NCBI GenBank assembly: GCA_039602395.1
Contig: JBCNJP010000023.1
Span: 24,177,467 to 24,241,466 of the forward strand
Source of the DNA: Deinandra increscens subsp. villosa
Taxonomy: Eukaryota; Streptophyta; Magnoliopsida; Asterales; Asteraceae
DNA: 64,000 nucleotides
Direction of reading: 5' to 3'
Positions 11,258-21,436 of the stretch are shown one piece after another. Each line of letters opens with the position of its first letter. The stretch's first letter is position 1. The translations under genes were made by a program, and so were the position numbers. The notes beneath the pieces were generated by a model. That model saw only the letters and a list, made by a program, of their open reading frames with translations, did no database searches and was not told where the DNA came from.

Positions 11258-11609
11258 CTTGTTAGCGTGATGGATAGATAATCGAACTTGATCTATGTCA
11301 AGAACGATGAACCCTAACGTCAATTACCAACGTTAGTAAACCTATGCCAAATACCGGCACTAGAAAGCTTGAAAAATGCCTCCAAACGAAAATACTTTAA
11401 TTTCAATCAAAATCAACCATCAAATTATGAATTACAAAAGTTCTTAAATAGATAAACATAAACTTGACCAACAAGAAAACATGAAATAAGGAAACTAAAT
11501 AATTAAATAAAAGTATTTAAAAACGATGATAGATTAAAATCTTCAACTCAATGGTACGGGTCTCTGACTTCTGGACAGGCTCAGGTTGGGTTCGTCTAGA
11601 TCGTCATCA

Positions 11610-12959
11610 GTCAATGCCCCTTATAAGACTTATGTCCTATCACAACATAATTAAAATACTAGAAGATTATATGCCGCAACGACCTACTGGTATTCCAGTG
11701 GGGTTACCTGTAGGATCGTTATTAGTTAGAGTTAAACTAAAACAAAAGCCCTTTACTTGCAAATATAACCCTGCAGAATTAAAGTTATATTTCACTTTAC
11801 TTAAGCGAGATTTAGTTCTTGTGTATAATGTAAATGCTTGATTTGTAGAAAGATAGTAACAACGAAGTAACAAATACTCGGCACTATTTGCATTAACTCA
11901 AAGCTACACTATTACAAGTTGTTCAAGAACAGATTATGTGAACTATGAGCTAACTAAGCTATATATAGTGCTGATGAGATCAATGACAGCCATTGATCTC
12001 ATGCGATCTAATCTAGACCGTAAGATATAAAGTCAAATACAAACTACCAAAAGTATAAACATCGACATTTGGAATATCTTGCGTGTTGGCAGCAACATAC
12101 TACTTTAGGAGAGCGGCTTGAATCAGATATAAAAGCATACGAGAAGCTTTTGCAGGATTGGACTTGCTGAAAAGACATTTCAGGAAAAGTCTGGTTGAAC
12201 TCATTATCTAGTGGATAATCGAGTTCACCCGGAATATTCGCTAAAGGACAAAACTGCTTCTTTCCGCTTGAACTGCTAGTTCCGCTTGAAGTGAGAATTC
12301 CGCTTCAACTTCAACTTCAACCGGAACATAACAAAATTGGCATTCAGCCGGAAATCTTCCAAGCGCAATATTCCTTACATTACCCAACTGTGCGTGGGGG
12401 ATTCCATAAGTAGTACTACCCATATAACCTGTCAGCTCGACCAAGTTAATGGATGTGTAACAAAACAACAAACGGTGCCAGAATAACAGTTACGAGTCTC
12501 ATTATAATAAGCATCACCAAAATATAAGAATAGTACAATGATGTCTTTCACCCAAAGTAATTAAGGAAATGAGTTGCGAAACTTACCTTGGTAGTCCCGC
12601 TAAGTCAAACACGATTGTCCTATAATTATCAAACAATATGTCACTAATTGATAGCCAATTTACATAGATGATTATAGATTACTGAACTAGAGTATTATTC
12701 TTATTCACTTTTAATTTTGAGCTAACAAAAAAATAGATATTATTGACAACTTCATATACAATGGGTATAGATTTATTCATGCTACAAATTTATTTATTTT
12801 GTTAAAATTATCCCACTGCTTTTTCTATTACACAGGTAGCTCTTAAAATATTTTACTATACACTTATGTTAATAGACGAATGTCCTCGAGTTTCTAATTG
12901 GTTCTCTCACTTTGGTCGTCTGTCTGTGAATGATATGTCATATTCATACCTAAGAGTGT
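11610..12959. other. Unassigned region
   Basis: I see no supported gene. A TATATATAG motif near 11960 and TTCCGCTT-type repeats near 12260-12310 resemble the style of SIRE LTRs in this window, so an old LTR fragment is possible. I cannot define its ends. Confidence 0.3.
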
Positions 12960-13700
12960 ATCTAACGCCTTCTGCAGTGATTGCCAAAATCAAGAAATGA
13001 AGCGGCTGTCATGATCAGAAATGATAGAGAGTTGCATTCCATGTCTCGCTTACGTAACGCCTTCTGGTCAATCTCTCAATCTTATCATTTTTCTTAATCG
13101 GCAAGAAATGAGCCGATTTTGTCAATCGATCAAAAATTACCCAAATGGTGTCACAACCACTAGTCATTTAGGGTAATTTCGTGTCGAAATCGATAATAAT
13201 CATCTCCGACTTCCATTGGGAAATCTCTAGCTAATGCAATAGTCCTGACGACTTCTGGTATTCTACTTTCACCTTTGAGCAAGTCTGACACTTGCTAACG
13301 TAGGTAGCAATTTTAGCATTAATATTAGGCCACCAATAATGTTCTTTGAGGTCTTGGTACATCTTATCCAATCCTGGGTTAATCGAATACCTAGACTTGT
13401 GTGCCTCTTCCATCATTAGATTCCTAAGGTTCCCAAAACTTGGTACCCTGATCCGATTCATGAAATAGCGAGTACCATCGAACATGACCTCAAACTTTTT
13501 GTCCATACCCCGTAAGGACTCCTCCGATATGTTCTACTCCTTGAATCTTTCAAGCTAAACCTAGCGTATATGTGTTGTGACATTCATTTAAATTACCATA
13601 CCTAGGGCTTGAACTACGGATGATAATGAATTTCACAATTATAACCATTTAGCATCTCGAACCACCGACGTTGTCTCATGTTGAGCTCTTTATGAATCTC
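12960..13700 (-). pseudogene. Ty3/gypsy RNase H end and integrase remnant
   Basis: On the minus strand, 13690-13600 reads KELNMRQRRWFEMLN and CEIHYHP, the typical end of gypsy RNase H. The frame 13506-13231 carries the H2C2 integrase zinc domain (AHKSRYSINPG, WWPNI, CQTCSKVK). After a stop, integrase core remnants follow (CDTIWVIFDRLTKSAHF) to about 12970. The order RH-IN defines Ty3/gypsy, and the zinc-domain wording suits a chromovirus lineage. No LTRs are seen, so this is a fragment. Confidence 0.85.
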
Positions 13701-14151
13701 CTCCTTCGTGAAAGTGGCCGTCAAAACCACTACATCCTCCCGTGAGATAGTGCGAATGCTAGGAAAAGTCATCCTTGGGCACGAGAATTGTTGATGCTTA
13801 AATTTTTTTAAACTACTTTTAGAAAATCAATAAGCTAATATGCCCTTTTATAAAAGCACTTTTTAGTTTGAAAAACCAATCAAACACAATCTAATTAACG
13901 CCGGCCACTTAGGTTATAGCCTAGTGGTAAGATAAGAGACAATGTTTTTTTTTTTGGAAACCCAAGTCTAAAACTTAGTAGTGGTATGTTTGAAGTGTAA
14001 TTTAGCCATTAAAAAAATTAACGCCGCCCCAACTTATATACCTACACCTGTTGTGTAAGAAAAACTGAAGCTAAAAGTTGATAGCCCGCGTGTCAGGAAA
14101 ACGAAAGTCAACTTTATTTTAAAAGTTAATGGCCCATTTTAAAAGTTATTA
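13701..14151. other. AT-rich spacer, possible older MITE pieces
   Basis: I see no gene. Short segments (13800-13890) resemble the terminal half of the neighbouring MITE (AAAATCAATAAGCTAATA), suggesting an older fragment. Confidence 0.3.
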
Positions 14152-14531
14152 GGGTATGTTTGGGAGTTCTTATTTGAGTTCAAAAGCATTTTTGAGTAGA
14201 AGTGCTTATTTACTTATTACTTTTTGAAAAGGAGTTTTAAAAAGAATGTTTGGATTAGCTTTTGTGGTGTGAAAAGTAGCTTATATGTGTAAAATGGCCA
14301 AAAAGGACATTCTTTATATATCAATTAGGTAGGTCATGGGTTATTGTGGGGTAGTATGATAATTTTATCGTCTAAAAGTCAAATGGAGATTGAAAAGCCA
14401 AGTTTTTTCCTTCTCCAAGAATTATTTTGAAAATGCTTTTGTTATATCCAAACAATATTTTCTAACTTATTGGCTTTTTGAAAAGCCAATAAGCTAATAA
14501 GTTAATTTCTAATGGTTACCCAAACATCACC
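14152..14531. mobile_element. PIF/Harbinger (Tourist-like) MITE 1
   Basis: The left end GGGTATGTTTGG and the right end (reverse complement GGTGATGTTTGG) form imperfect terminal inverted repeats. Both are flanked by TTA (14149-14151 and 14532-14534), the PIF/Harbinger target duplication. It is 380 bp with no ORF, and is related to the copy at 37434-37868. Confidence 0.75.
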
Positions 14532-14604
14532 TTATAGTCAGTCCAACGATTGTTCTCTCGGTTCACTTTGATCAAAGAGCTAGTTTTATGATTTCTTTAG
14601 ATTA

Positions 14605-15228
14605 AGGATGTGTTTGACGCACTAATGTAAATCCGAATTGAAGGGTAATATAAAGTCGGTCTTCATCATAAAACTAGCTCCTGGGTGGGGAACGACCCCT
14701 TTGATGGGCGTCGCAATGGCTCTATTTGCGGTATTTCTATCTATTATTTTAGAGATTTATAATTCTTCTACTCGGTTCACTTTGATAAGCTAGCTTTTTG
14801 ACGTACCAAACGGAACTTTTTTTTAAAAGCTAGCTTTTTTTAAAAAGTCCCGTTTGGTAACGTCAAAAAACTAGCTTATAAGCTAGCTTTTGAAAAGCTA
14901 GTTGATTAGCGTTTCAACTAGCTTTTATAATATTTCTAGTTTAACCCTTCCCTAACTTATAAATAAATACATTTATTTATATTTATGAGATGTACTTTTA
15001 TGTCATTTAATATTTATCAGCTAGCTACTTGATTAGCGTTTCAACTAGCTTTTATAATATTTCTAGCTTTACCCTTCCCTAACTTATAAATAAATACATT
15101 TATTTATATTTATGAGATGTACTTTTATGTCATTTAATATTTTTCAGCTAGTTTATCAGCTAGTTTATTAGCTAGCTTATAGTTTATCAACTAGCAGCTA
15201 GCTTTTCCGCTAGTGCGCCAAACACAGC
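14605..15228. mobile_element. PIF/Harbinger-like MITE 2 with internal tandem duplication
   Basis: The left end GGATGTGTTTGACGCACTA and the reverse-complemented right end GCTGTGTTTGGCGCACTA form inverted repeats, flanked by TTA at 14602-14604 and 15229-15231. The interior includes a hairpin (arms 14790-14816 and 14847-14873) and a 127-bp tandem duplication. Many AGCTAGCTT motifs suggest fold-back structure. Confidence 0.65.
14904..15157. repeat. 127-bp tandem duplication inside MITE 2
   Basis: Copies starting GATTAGCGTTTCAACTAGC at 14904 and 15031 are nearly identical over their length, so this is a recent local duplication. Confidence 0.9.
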
Positions 15229-15259
15229 TTAAAGCAAGCCGAAGATGGTTTTTATATTT

Positions 15260-15861
15260 TGTTGGATCGTGAACAGAACAGGCTAATCAATCAAGTTACT
15301 TAAAGGTATCAAACAAGAAAGGCGGAATCAGACTTGTTTGTGTTTATGTTTGAAATGCCTTTGATCGATAACAGTAACTAATAAACAAGAAGTAAAGTAG
15401 TTGAACACAAGATATCAATTCCAAGCACTACAATATTATTACTTCTTAGATGTTTACAAAGAGTTACAACAGATGAACAATAAAGTTGATCGATATCTAA
15501 ACAAGAGAAATACAAGTAATATATATAGTGCAAGGAGGAAATAAAAGATAATCTTTTATTTCCATTTAGCTACTAGGCTAAATAAACAAATCATATCTAC
15601 TCCAAAAGTTGTTGTACTAACAGGCATGGGGCTATGAACAGTTGAGCAACTCTATCGGTGAACAGTGTAAAGCATGGCGGAAAGTAAACTGCTTTCTGAC
15701 AGCTTTACTGCCTTGGAACTTGAACCGAGTAGATAAGTCAAACTTCCGGACTAACTTAGGGAGAAGTTCCGGAGTAACTTCTTAGTGCAGACGAAGTTCC
15801 GGAGTAACTTCCTTTGGAATTCTGACTTAGAGAATTTCAGCCGAACTGAACATTCCCAACA
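15260..15861 (-). repeat. 3' LTR of SIRE-like element 2
   Basis: It is nearly identical to 26259-26861, with only scattered substitutions by eye. It contains a TATA-like CTATATATA at about 15519-15528 and three copies of an AAGTTCCGGAGTAACTT-like motif near 15745-15815. Confidence 0.93.
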
Positions 15862-15874
15862 GTCTCCCCCTAAG
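15862..15874 (-). other. Polypurine tract of element 2
   Basis: The minus strand reads CTTAGGGGGAGAC immediately ahead of the 3' LTR. Confidence 0.85.
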
Positions 15875-15943
15875 ATGTTGCTACCAAAAACTATTCTTCT
15901 TGCTGAATCTTCTTGATGCCTTTACTTGAGCTCTACTACAACC

Positions 15944-18900
15944 TTAAGGCATGCAGACATAGTTAGGAGTACCCATTATGGTCATAATATCCATCTGATG
16001 CAGCTTATCCCAATCATCCAGTCTTAAATCATGTTTCTTCCTTACTTCCCCATTGCTCATGAAGAAGTAGTGCGTGTCTTCACTTTTATGAGATTCAATC
16101 CTTAAAATACAAGGATGAGTGACTTCGACATGTGGGTTGGGAGGATCTGTAGGCTCGGGTTCTTCTTCTGATTCACTCACTACTATCTTGTTCGTTTTAG
16201 CCATGGATTTCTTTCTTCCAGAAAAGGTGAGCAGGATGGGTGGTATGGTTGAAGGTTGCTGAGATGAGGATTCAGTTTCAGGTTGTGTAGGCTTTGGATT
16301 TATAGGAGGTGGTGAAGATTGTGGAGATGGAATTGGCTGGTTAGGAGTTTGAAATGTGGGAGCAGTGGGTTATGGTGTTGAGGTGAAGGGTTGAGATGAT
16401 GAGAGATGAGGATCAGAAATAGTGTCAAACATCTGTTTCACAATGTTGATCCTTGGCTTCTTTTGTTGAGCAGTTGAGTCAGGAGCCTTTCTCTTCTTCT
16501 GCTTAAGGTAGCTGAGACCTTCAGGATGTAAAGAGTCAAAAAAAGCATACATACCTGGTGGCTTCTTCTCACCAGTAACTCTTTCCTTTTCAATTTGACT
16601 CTTCCTGATGGCATCATAATCAATTCTCAGCCTAGGCAATTTGCAAGAGTTGATTCTTTTGGGGTTCTCCATTACAATTTCTTTGAAGTACCATTTGTGA
16701 ATCAGCAGGTCATCTTCCTCAGTTAATTTCTGTTATTTTGTACCCTGCTTCTCTTGTGCCTTTTCCTTCTCAAAAGCATAATCAACAAATCTCTTGACAT
16801 TCATCTCTTTGTCTTGATCTGCTCGGATGGCCAAGATCATGTACATCCAGTTGATTAGATCATCACCCATCATTTCATCAACCCATGCATCAGTGAAACA
16901 CTCCTTTCTTCTGAGTATTACACTGAACTGAGCTAGGAAAATTTTGTTGTCTTCAAACTTTTTCATTTGAATTTTCCTATACTCATTTCCCAAGACCCTT
17001 CTGTACTTGTCAACCTTGTCTGAAAGACCTTGCTCTTCAACTCTGGCAATCCTTTCTTCTATGTACAGATCAGATCTTCTCCTAGCTCCATTGATAAAGA
17101 ACATCAGGTCTGCATTGTTGATGACATACTCATAGATACCTCCCTCTATGAGCAGTCGTTTTTGTTCTTCAAATACAGCAGCCTCCTTCTGTTCTTGGAA
17201 CTTCTTCTGTACTTCAGCATTCTCTTTTTCCAACTGATCAATCAGAGCCTTTGTGGCAGGATCCATATCTTCATTTTGGCCTCTTGTGCTCTGATTATCA
17301 TCCTCCATGTCAGTGAAACCAGAGATGGTTCTCTCATCAAGATAATCACCATCGGCAAGCTTTGAAGATTCAGGAAGTGAAGTTGCAGCATTGAGACTGA
17401 CTTCCGAGGTAACTTGCTTAGGAATAGTCTTAGTGCCAATTTCCGAAGTAATTGCCTTGGGACTATCTTCCAGGACAACTTGTTCCGGAATAGTCTTAGA
17501 CAGTTGCTCAGGAGCAACTTCCGAAGTAACTTCCTTCGGAACATCCTCAGTTGTGAGGAGTTCTTTCGGAGTAACTTCCATCGGAATTTCCTCAGCAGAG
17601 ATCAATTCCTCCGGAATTTCTTCATTTGGAATTTCCTCAGTTGTAACCTTTGCCGATGAAGATGTGGGATTATGCAAGTTGAGGAGTGCTTCTGTGACTT
17701 CAATGTCAAACAGGTCCACATCTTTTCCTAGTTCACTCTCAAGTTCAGCAACCTGTTCTTCACTGCTTTCTTCTCCTTCAGCCTCAAGCTGATCTTGACC
17801 CGTTTGAAGATACTCTTCCTCTCTTGCCATGTAAACATCAGACAAGAAGCTCCTAACTTCTCCAATATTTTGAGGGTGAGCACCTAAAGCAGCCATCACA
17901 AATCTTATGAACTCCATGTGATTGACCTTGCATTCTTCAGGTGCTACCTGCATCAGCTGATCCATGTGAACATTAAGCAAGCCTTCTATTGGGTTGAAGG
18001 TCTTAATTCCACAGATCTTGAATAACTTCTTCTTTATATCAGCAGGTAACCTCTCATTTGGATCGAAGTCAGTTTCTCCTGAGCTAGCAGAGTCTTCAGT
18101 AGGCTTGGTTTCAGCAGAGATCTTCTAATAAGGTGTTGAAGAGCTAGCTTTCTCCCCCTTTTTGGTAGCAACAGCTTCACCAGTTGGGTTTGATGCACTA
18201 ACCTTCTCCTGCTTAAGCCTATTAATCAAGATGTCCTGCTCTTTAACAATTTTAAGCAGTGACTGCATTTGATTTTGCATTTCAGTTTGCTTGGCCGTCA
18301 ATTCAACAAGTAAACTACTACCCTCAACTGATTTCTCAGTATCCTTGGGCAAAGAAGAGCCATCAAGCCTAGCTTGATCAAGCTCAACACCCTGGTTTTC
18401 TTGGTGCCTGGGATTCCCTGCAGGCACAGTTGTTGCCTTAGGTTGCATTTCTGGTTCCTTTTGCTCAAACTGGCTGCTGGTTTCCATAGATTGGATCTTA
18501 GAGATGTTACTACTATCCAATTGTTCCAGTGGGGAACCAATTGTAGTAGCAGCCCTTTCTATATGAACATCTTCATCACTCCTGATGTTCAACTCCTTAG
18601 GTGGTGAATGGGGGTTAGGAGAAACATAATCAATATCCATCCAATCATCTCCATGAGGTGAGGTAGATGTGAAGAGACTGTCATTTGGATTTAGATCAGT
18701 TTCTGCTTCATTCACAGGTAAATTCAGGTTTAGGTCTATGGAGGTAAACAAAGAGGATGAGGTTGTGCATCCAATCTAATAGAAGATGAGGTCTCAAGTG
18801 AGAAATCATCAGCAATGTGGCTAAACCCTTGGCTTTGATGTTGAGCAGACAGTGGGTCATGCTCAAGGTTCTCAGGTTGGGTGGGTTTAGGAGACACAGG

Positions 18901-19880
18901 TGGAGTAGACCCTGTTTCCCTGTCAACAACTTTTACTGGAGTAGGTGAGGTAGTTTTGGTGGAAGATTTTGAGTGCCTGACCCTCTTTCTTTAATAGGTG
19001 ATACTGACATTTAGTTTTCAAGAGGGTCAATTTCAGGTGTGGGTTCAACAACTGATGGTGCAAGTTCAGTGTTGTCACCTGGAGCAACATGCTCAGTTGG
19101 TTCTTGAATCTCAACTGCTTGTTCTTGCACATGTTGTACAGGAACAATTCTTGGTTCTGGTAGTGGATGGTCATTTTCCACACCAAGACAGTTGGCAACT
19201 GCATTTTTTGAAAGCAAATAAGAAAAGATTTTCTCAATTAAATGTTTTTGGTTGAAAACAGTGCTTGCTCTTGGGACATCAGGGAATTGTGTATCCAGTA
19301 TGTATTGTAAAAACCTTGGATACATGTTAAAAGGTTTTGTACAATTCTCCTTCAGCCCATCAAAAATCATTTTCGAAAAGTTAAAACACTCTCCCCTGAT
19401 CAGAGCATGAAGAGCAGTTGCTTGGGCTTCACCAAGTTCTTTGTGTGATCGCATTGGGGTTAGGCAAACTAGCAGAGTGTGGGCTAGGAATCTCCAAACT
19501 GGTGGGATATGACATTTCTTCACCGTCTTGCTCATGGGATTTCCACCATAGCCTATGCCCATCAGGGTGAATTGGTAGTCCTCCTTGGAGACAGTGGAGA
19601 TACCTCCTTCATCCTGTAACTTTAAATGATTTCTGATCATGGCTTCAGTGATGTACACATCTCTTCCATGTACTTTGCTTTCAACTTGCATGACTTGCTC
19701 GCTATCTTCATCACGGCCTCACGGGCACCCACTACTGCATTAGCCCAGAACTGTGTAATCGTCTCATCATTAATGATTGGACTTACAGTTAGAGCAAAGT
19801 ATAGTTCCGACGCAGAAAGGAAGTCTATCATCCCGTCAAACAGAGCTGATTTCTGTGATTTCTCCAAGTATGCTCATTGA
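15944..19880 (-). pseudogene. Extra ORF after pol (SIRE env-like position), decayed
   Basis: Frames 19867-19637, 19691-19011, 18751-18125, 17980-16733, 16672-16370 and 16204-15944 follow one another. The last four share one frame, split by stops at 18125, 16733 and 16370. Upstream there are frameshifts near 19690 and 19000. The N-terminal part (SASELYFALTVSPIINDETITQFW; VYITEAMIRNHLKL) resembles, from memory, large transposon-borne proteins in Asteraceae that annotation pipelines often mislabel synaptobrevin/longin-like. The middle is acidic and repetitive (EEIPEELISAEEIPMEV), with likely coiled coil near 17300-16950 (DQLEKENAEVQKKFQEQ). I see no signal peptide or clear membrane span. SIRE elements are called env-like for an ORF in this position, but the function here is unknown. 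Confidence 0.7.
17390..17660 (-). repeat. Coding minisatellite with TTCCGGA-type motif
   Basis: Repeated units of the kind AACTTCCGAAGTAACTTCC translate on the minus strand to degenerate (I/V)(P/T)(K/E)E(V/I)(T/P) repeats. The same nucleotide motif appears in this element's LTRs and in the 20200-20480 spacer. Confidence 0.65.
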
Positions 19881-20680
19881 TTGTGCTCGTTGTGAAACGC
19901 GGATGCTGCCATTGTTCTGTATTGAGTGATTTCTTTGGTGAATGAGAGGAATTTTGATGAAATTGAGAGGAAAGCGAGAGTGATTTCTGGGTATTTGGGA
20001 ATTTAGGTTTCGTAAGTGAGGGGTTTTCTCTAGAAGTGACAGTTAAAGGATGAGGAGAGAGGGAATTAACGGTAACGTAAAGGATGGAGTTAGTGGGGCC
20101 AGCAGTTAACCGTCACTGTTAACGCATTGTGCGTTTGTACGGTGCAACAGTGAAATAACTGTGAAGGGTCCCACTTAATCCAAAATCGATTAAGTGTTCA
20201 TTAAAGTTCCTCGTGAACTTTTCCTTCGGAGCAATCTTGTTCCTACGGAAGAGTGAAGTTCCCTCAGAACTTCTTCCCTTAGAGATTTTCTCCTCATTTC
20301 TTCTTGAAAAATTTCCCTAGGAAGTTCCCTCAGAGTTTCAAATTACTCCGGAATTCCCTGAAACACTTAGAAAAACACTTGAAACGCATCAGAAACCTTA
20401 GAGAGTTCCCTCGGAACATCTCTTGAAAATGAAATTGCTTCCGGAGTAAGTTCCCTTGGAACAATTTTGTTCCCTCGGAACTTACACTGGAATGCTCAAA
20501 ACACTTAGAAAATCTCATAACTTAACATATTTAGCAAATTTTGTGCAGTTTTAGTTGTGAACAAATTACAGTGTAATTTTCAGAGAATTTTCTTGGTTTT
20601 AGAAGAAGAGGATTAAAAGACACATAGCCACTTAAGAGATCATAAAAATATGTACAGAGAACAGCAATTGACAACAAAAG
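19881..20680 (-). other. Spacer between pol and extra ORF of element 2
   Basis: This is non-coding. It holds at least six copies of motifs such as AGTTCCCTCGGAACTT (20200-20480), the same theme as in the LTR. It could carry the promoter or splice signals for the extra ORF, but I cannot identify one. Confidence 0.5.
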
Positions 20681-21436
20681 TTAACCAAAGTTCATCATCC
20701 CAATAGCTGTGATAAGGAAGAAGAATCTTGCCTCATCAAGAGCCTTTGTGAAAAGGTCAGCTAGTTGAAGATCCGTATGAACTTTGTGTAACTTAATCAA
20801 TTTCTTTTCTGGATAGTCTCTAATAAAATGGTACCTTATCTCAATGTGCTTTGTCTTTGAGTGCTTCACATGATTGTTGGTGATGGAAATGGCACTGGTG
20901 TTGTCTGCATACATAGGAGTTTCTAGAAATGTGATTCCATAATCCAACATTTGATTTTGAATCCATAGCACTTGACCACAGCAGCTTGAAGCAGCAATGT
21001 ACTCAGCTTCAGCAGTTGATGTAGAAACACAGGTTTGTTTCTTGCACTGCCATGAAACAAGCCTATTTCCTAGAAATTGACATCCTCCTGATGTTGATTT
21101 CTTATCCAAGTAGCAGCCACCATAGTCACTGTCAGTGTAGGTAACAAGAGAAGAGTCATTATTCTTTGCATACCACAACCCCAGTTTTGGTTGTCCCTTG
21201 AGGTATTTGAATATTCTCTTCACTGCCTTCATGTGCGATTCTTTGGGAGCAGACTGATATTTAGAGCATAAGCATACACTAAACATAATATCAGGTCTAC
21301 TTGCTGTTAAGTACATTAAAGAACCAATCATTGCCCTGTAAGTGTGCTGATCAACAGGTTCACTTTCTGACTCTGAATTCAGATTGTGTGATGTTGAAAT
21401 AGGAGTTTTTTGCAGAAGAGGAAGATAGCATATCAA
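20681..21436 (-). pseudogene. RNase H and RT end of element 2
   Basis: The 251-codon frame overlaps the preceding RT frame (ends 21360) in a different phase, showing a frameshift around 21360-21436. It holds the RT connection (YLTASRPDIMFSVCLCSKYQ) and copia RNase H (TDSDYGGCYLDKKSTSG; STAEAEYIAASSC with catalytic Glu; YADNTSAISI with Asp; KHIEIRYHFIRD). The C-terminus (LADLFTKALDEARFFFL) is the family's normal end. Confidence 0.9.

Larger units (their letters stand above)
9791..11609 (-). mobile_element. Mini LTR retrotransposon B (gypsy-like, non-autonomous, 1.8 kb)
   Basis: On the minus strand, LTR-like repeats 11609-11260 and 10103-9791 both start TGATGACG and end near ATCA/AACA. They enclose a primer-binding site (11257-11245), a 112-codon gag-like frame, and a PPT (10116-10104). 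The LTRs are clearly diverged, recognisable mainly by the shared TTGATCTATGTCAAG block and their ends. There is no RT or integrase. I see no convincing target-site duplication (TCACT against GTCAA). It lies tail-to-tail with relic A. Confidence 0.55.

Noticed and set aside
17030..17792. Plus-strand frames of 80-130 codons
   Set aside because: They are antisense shadows of the extra ORF of the SIRE-like element.
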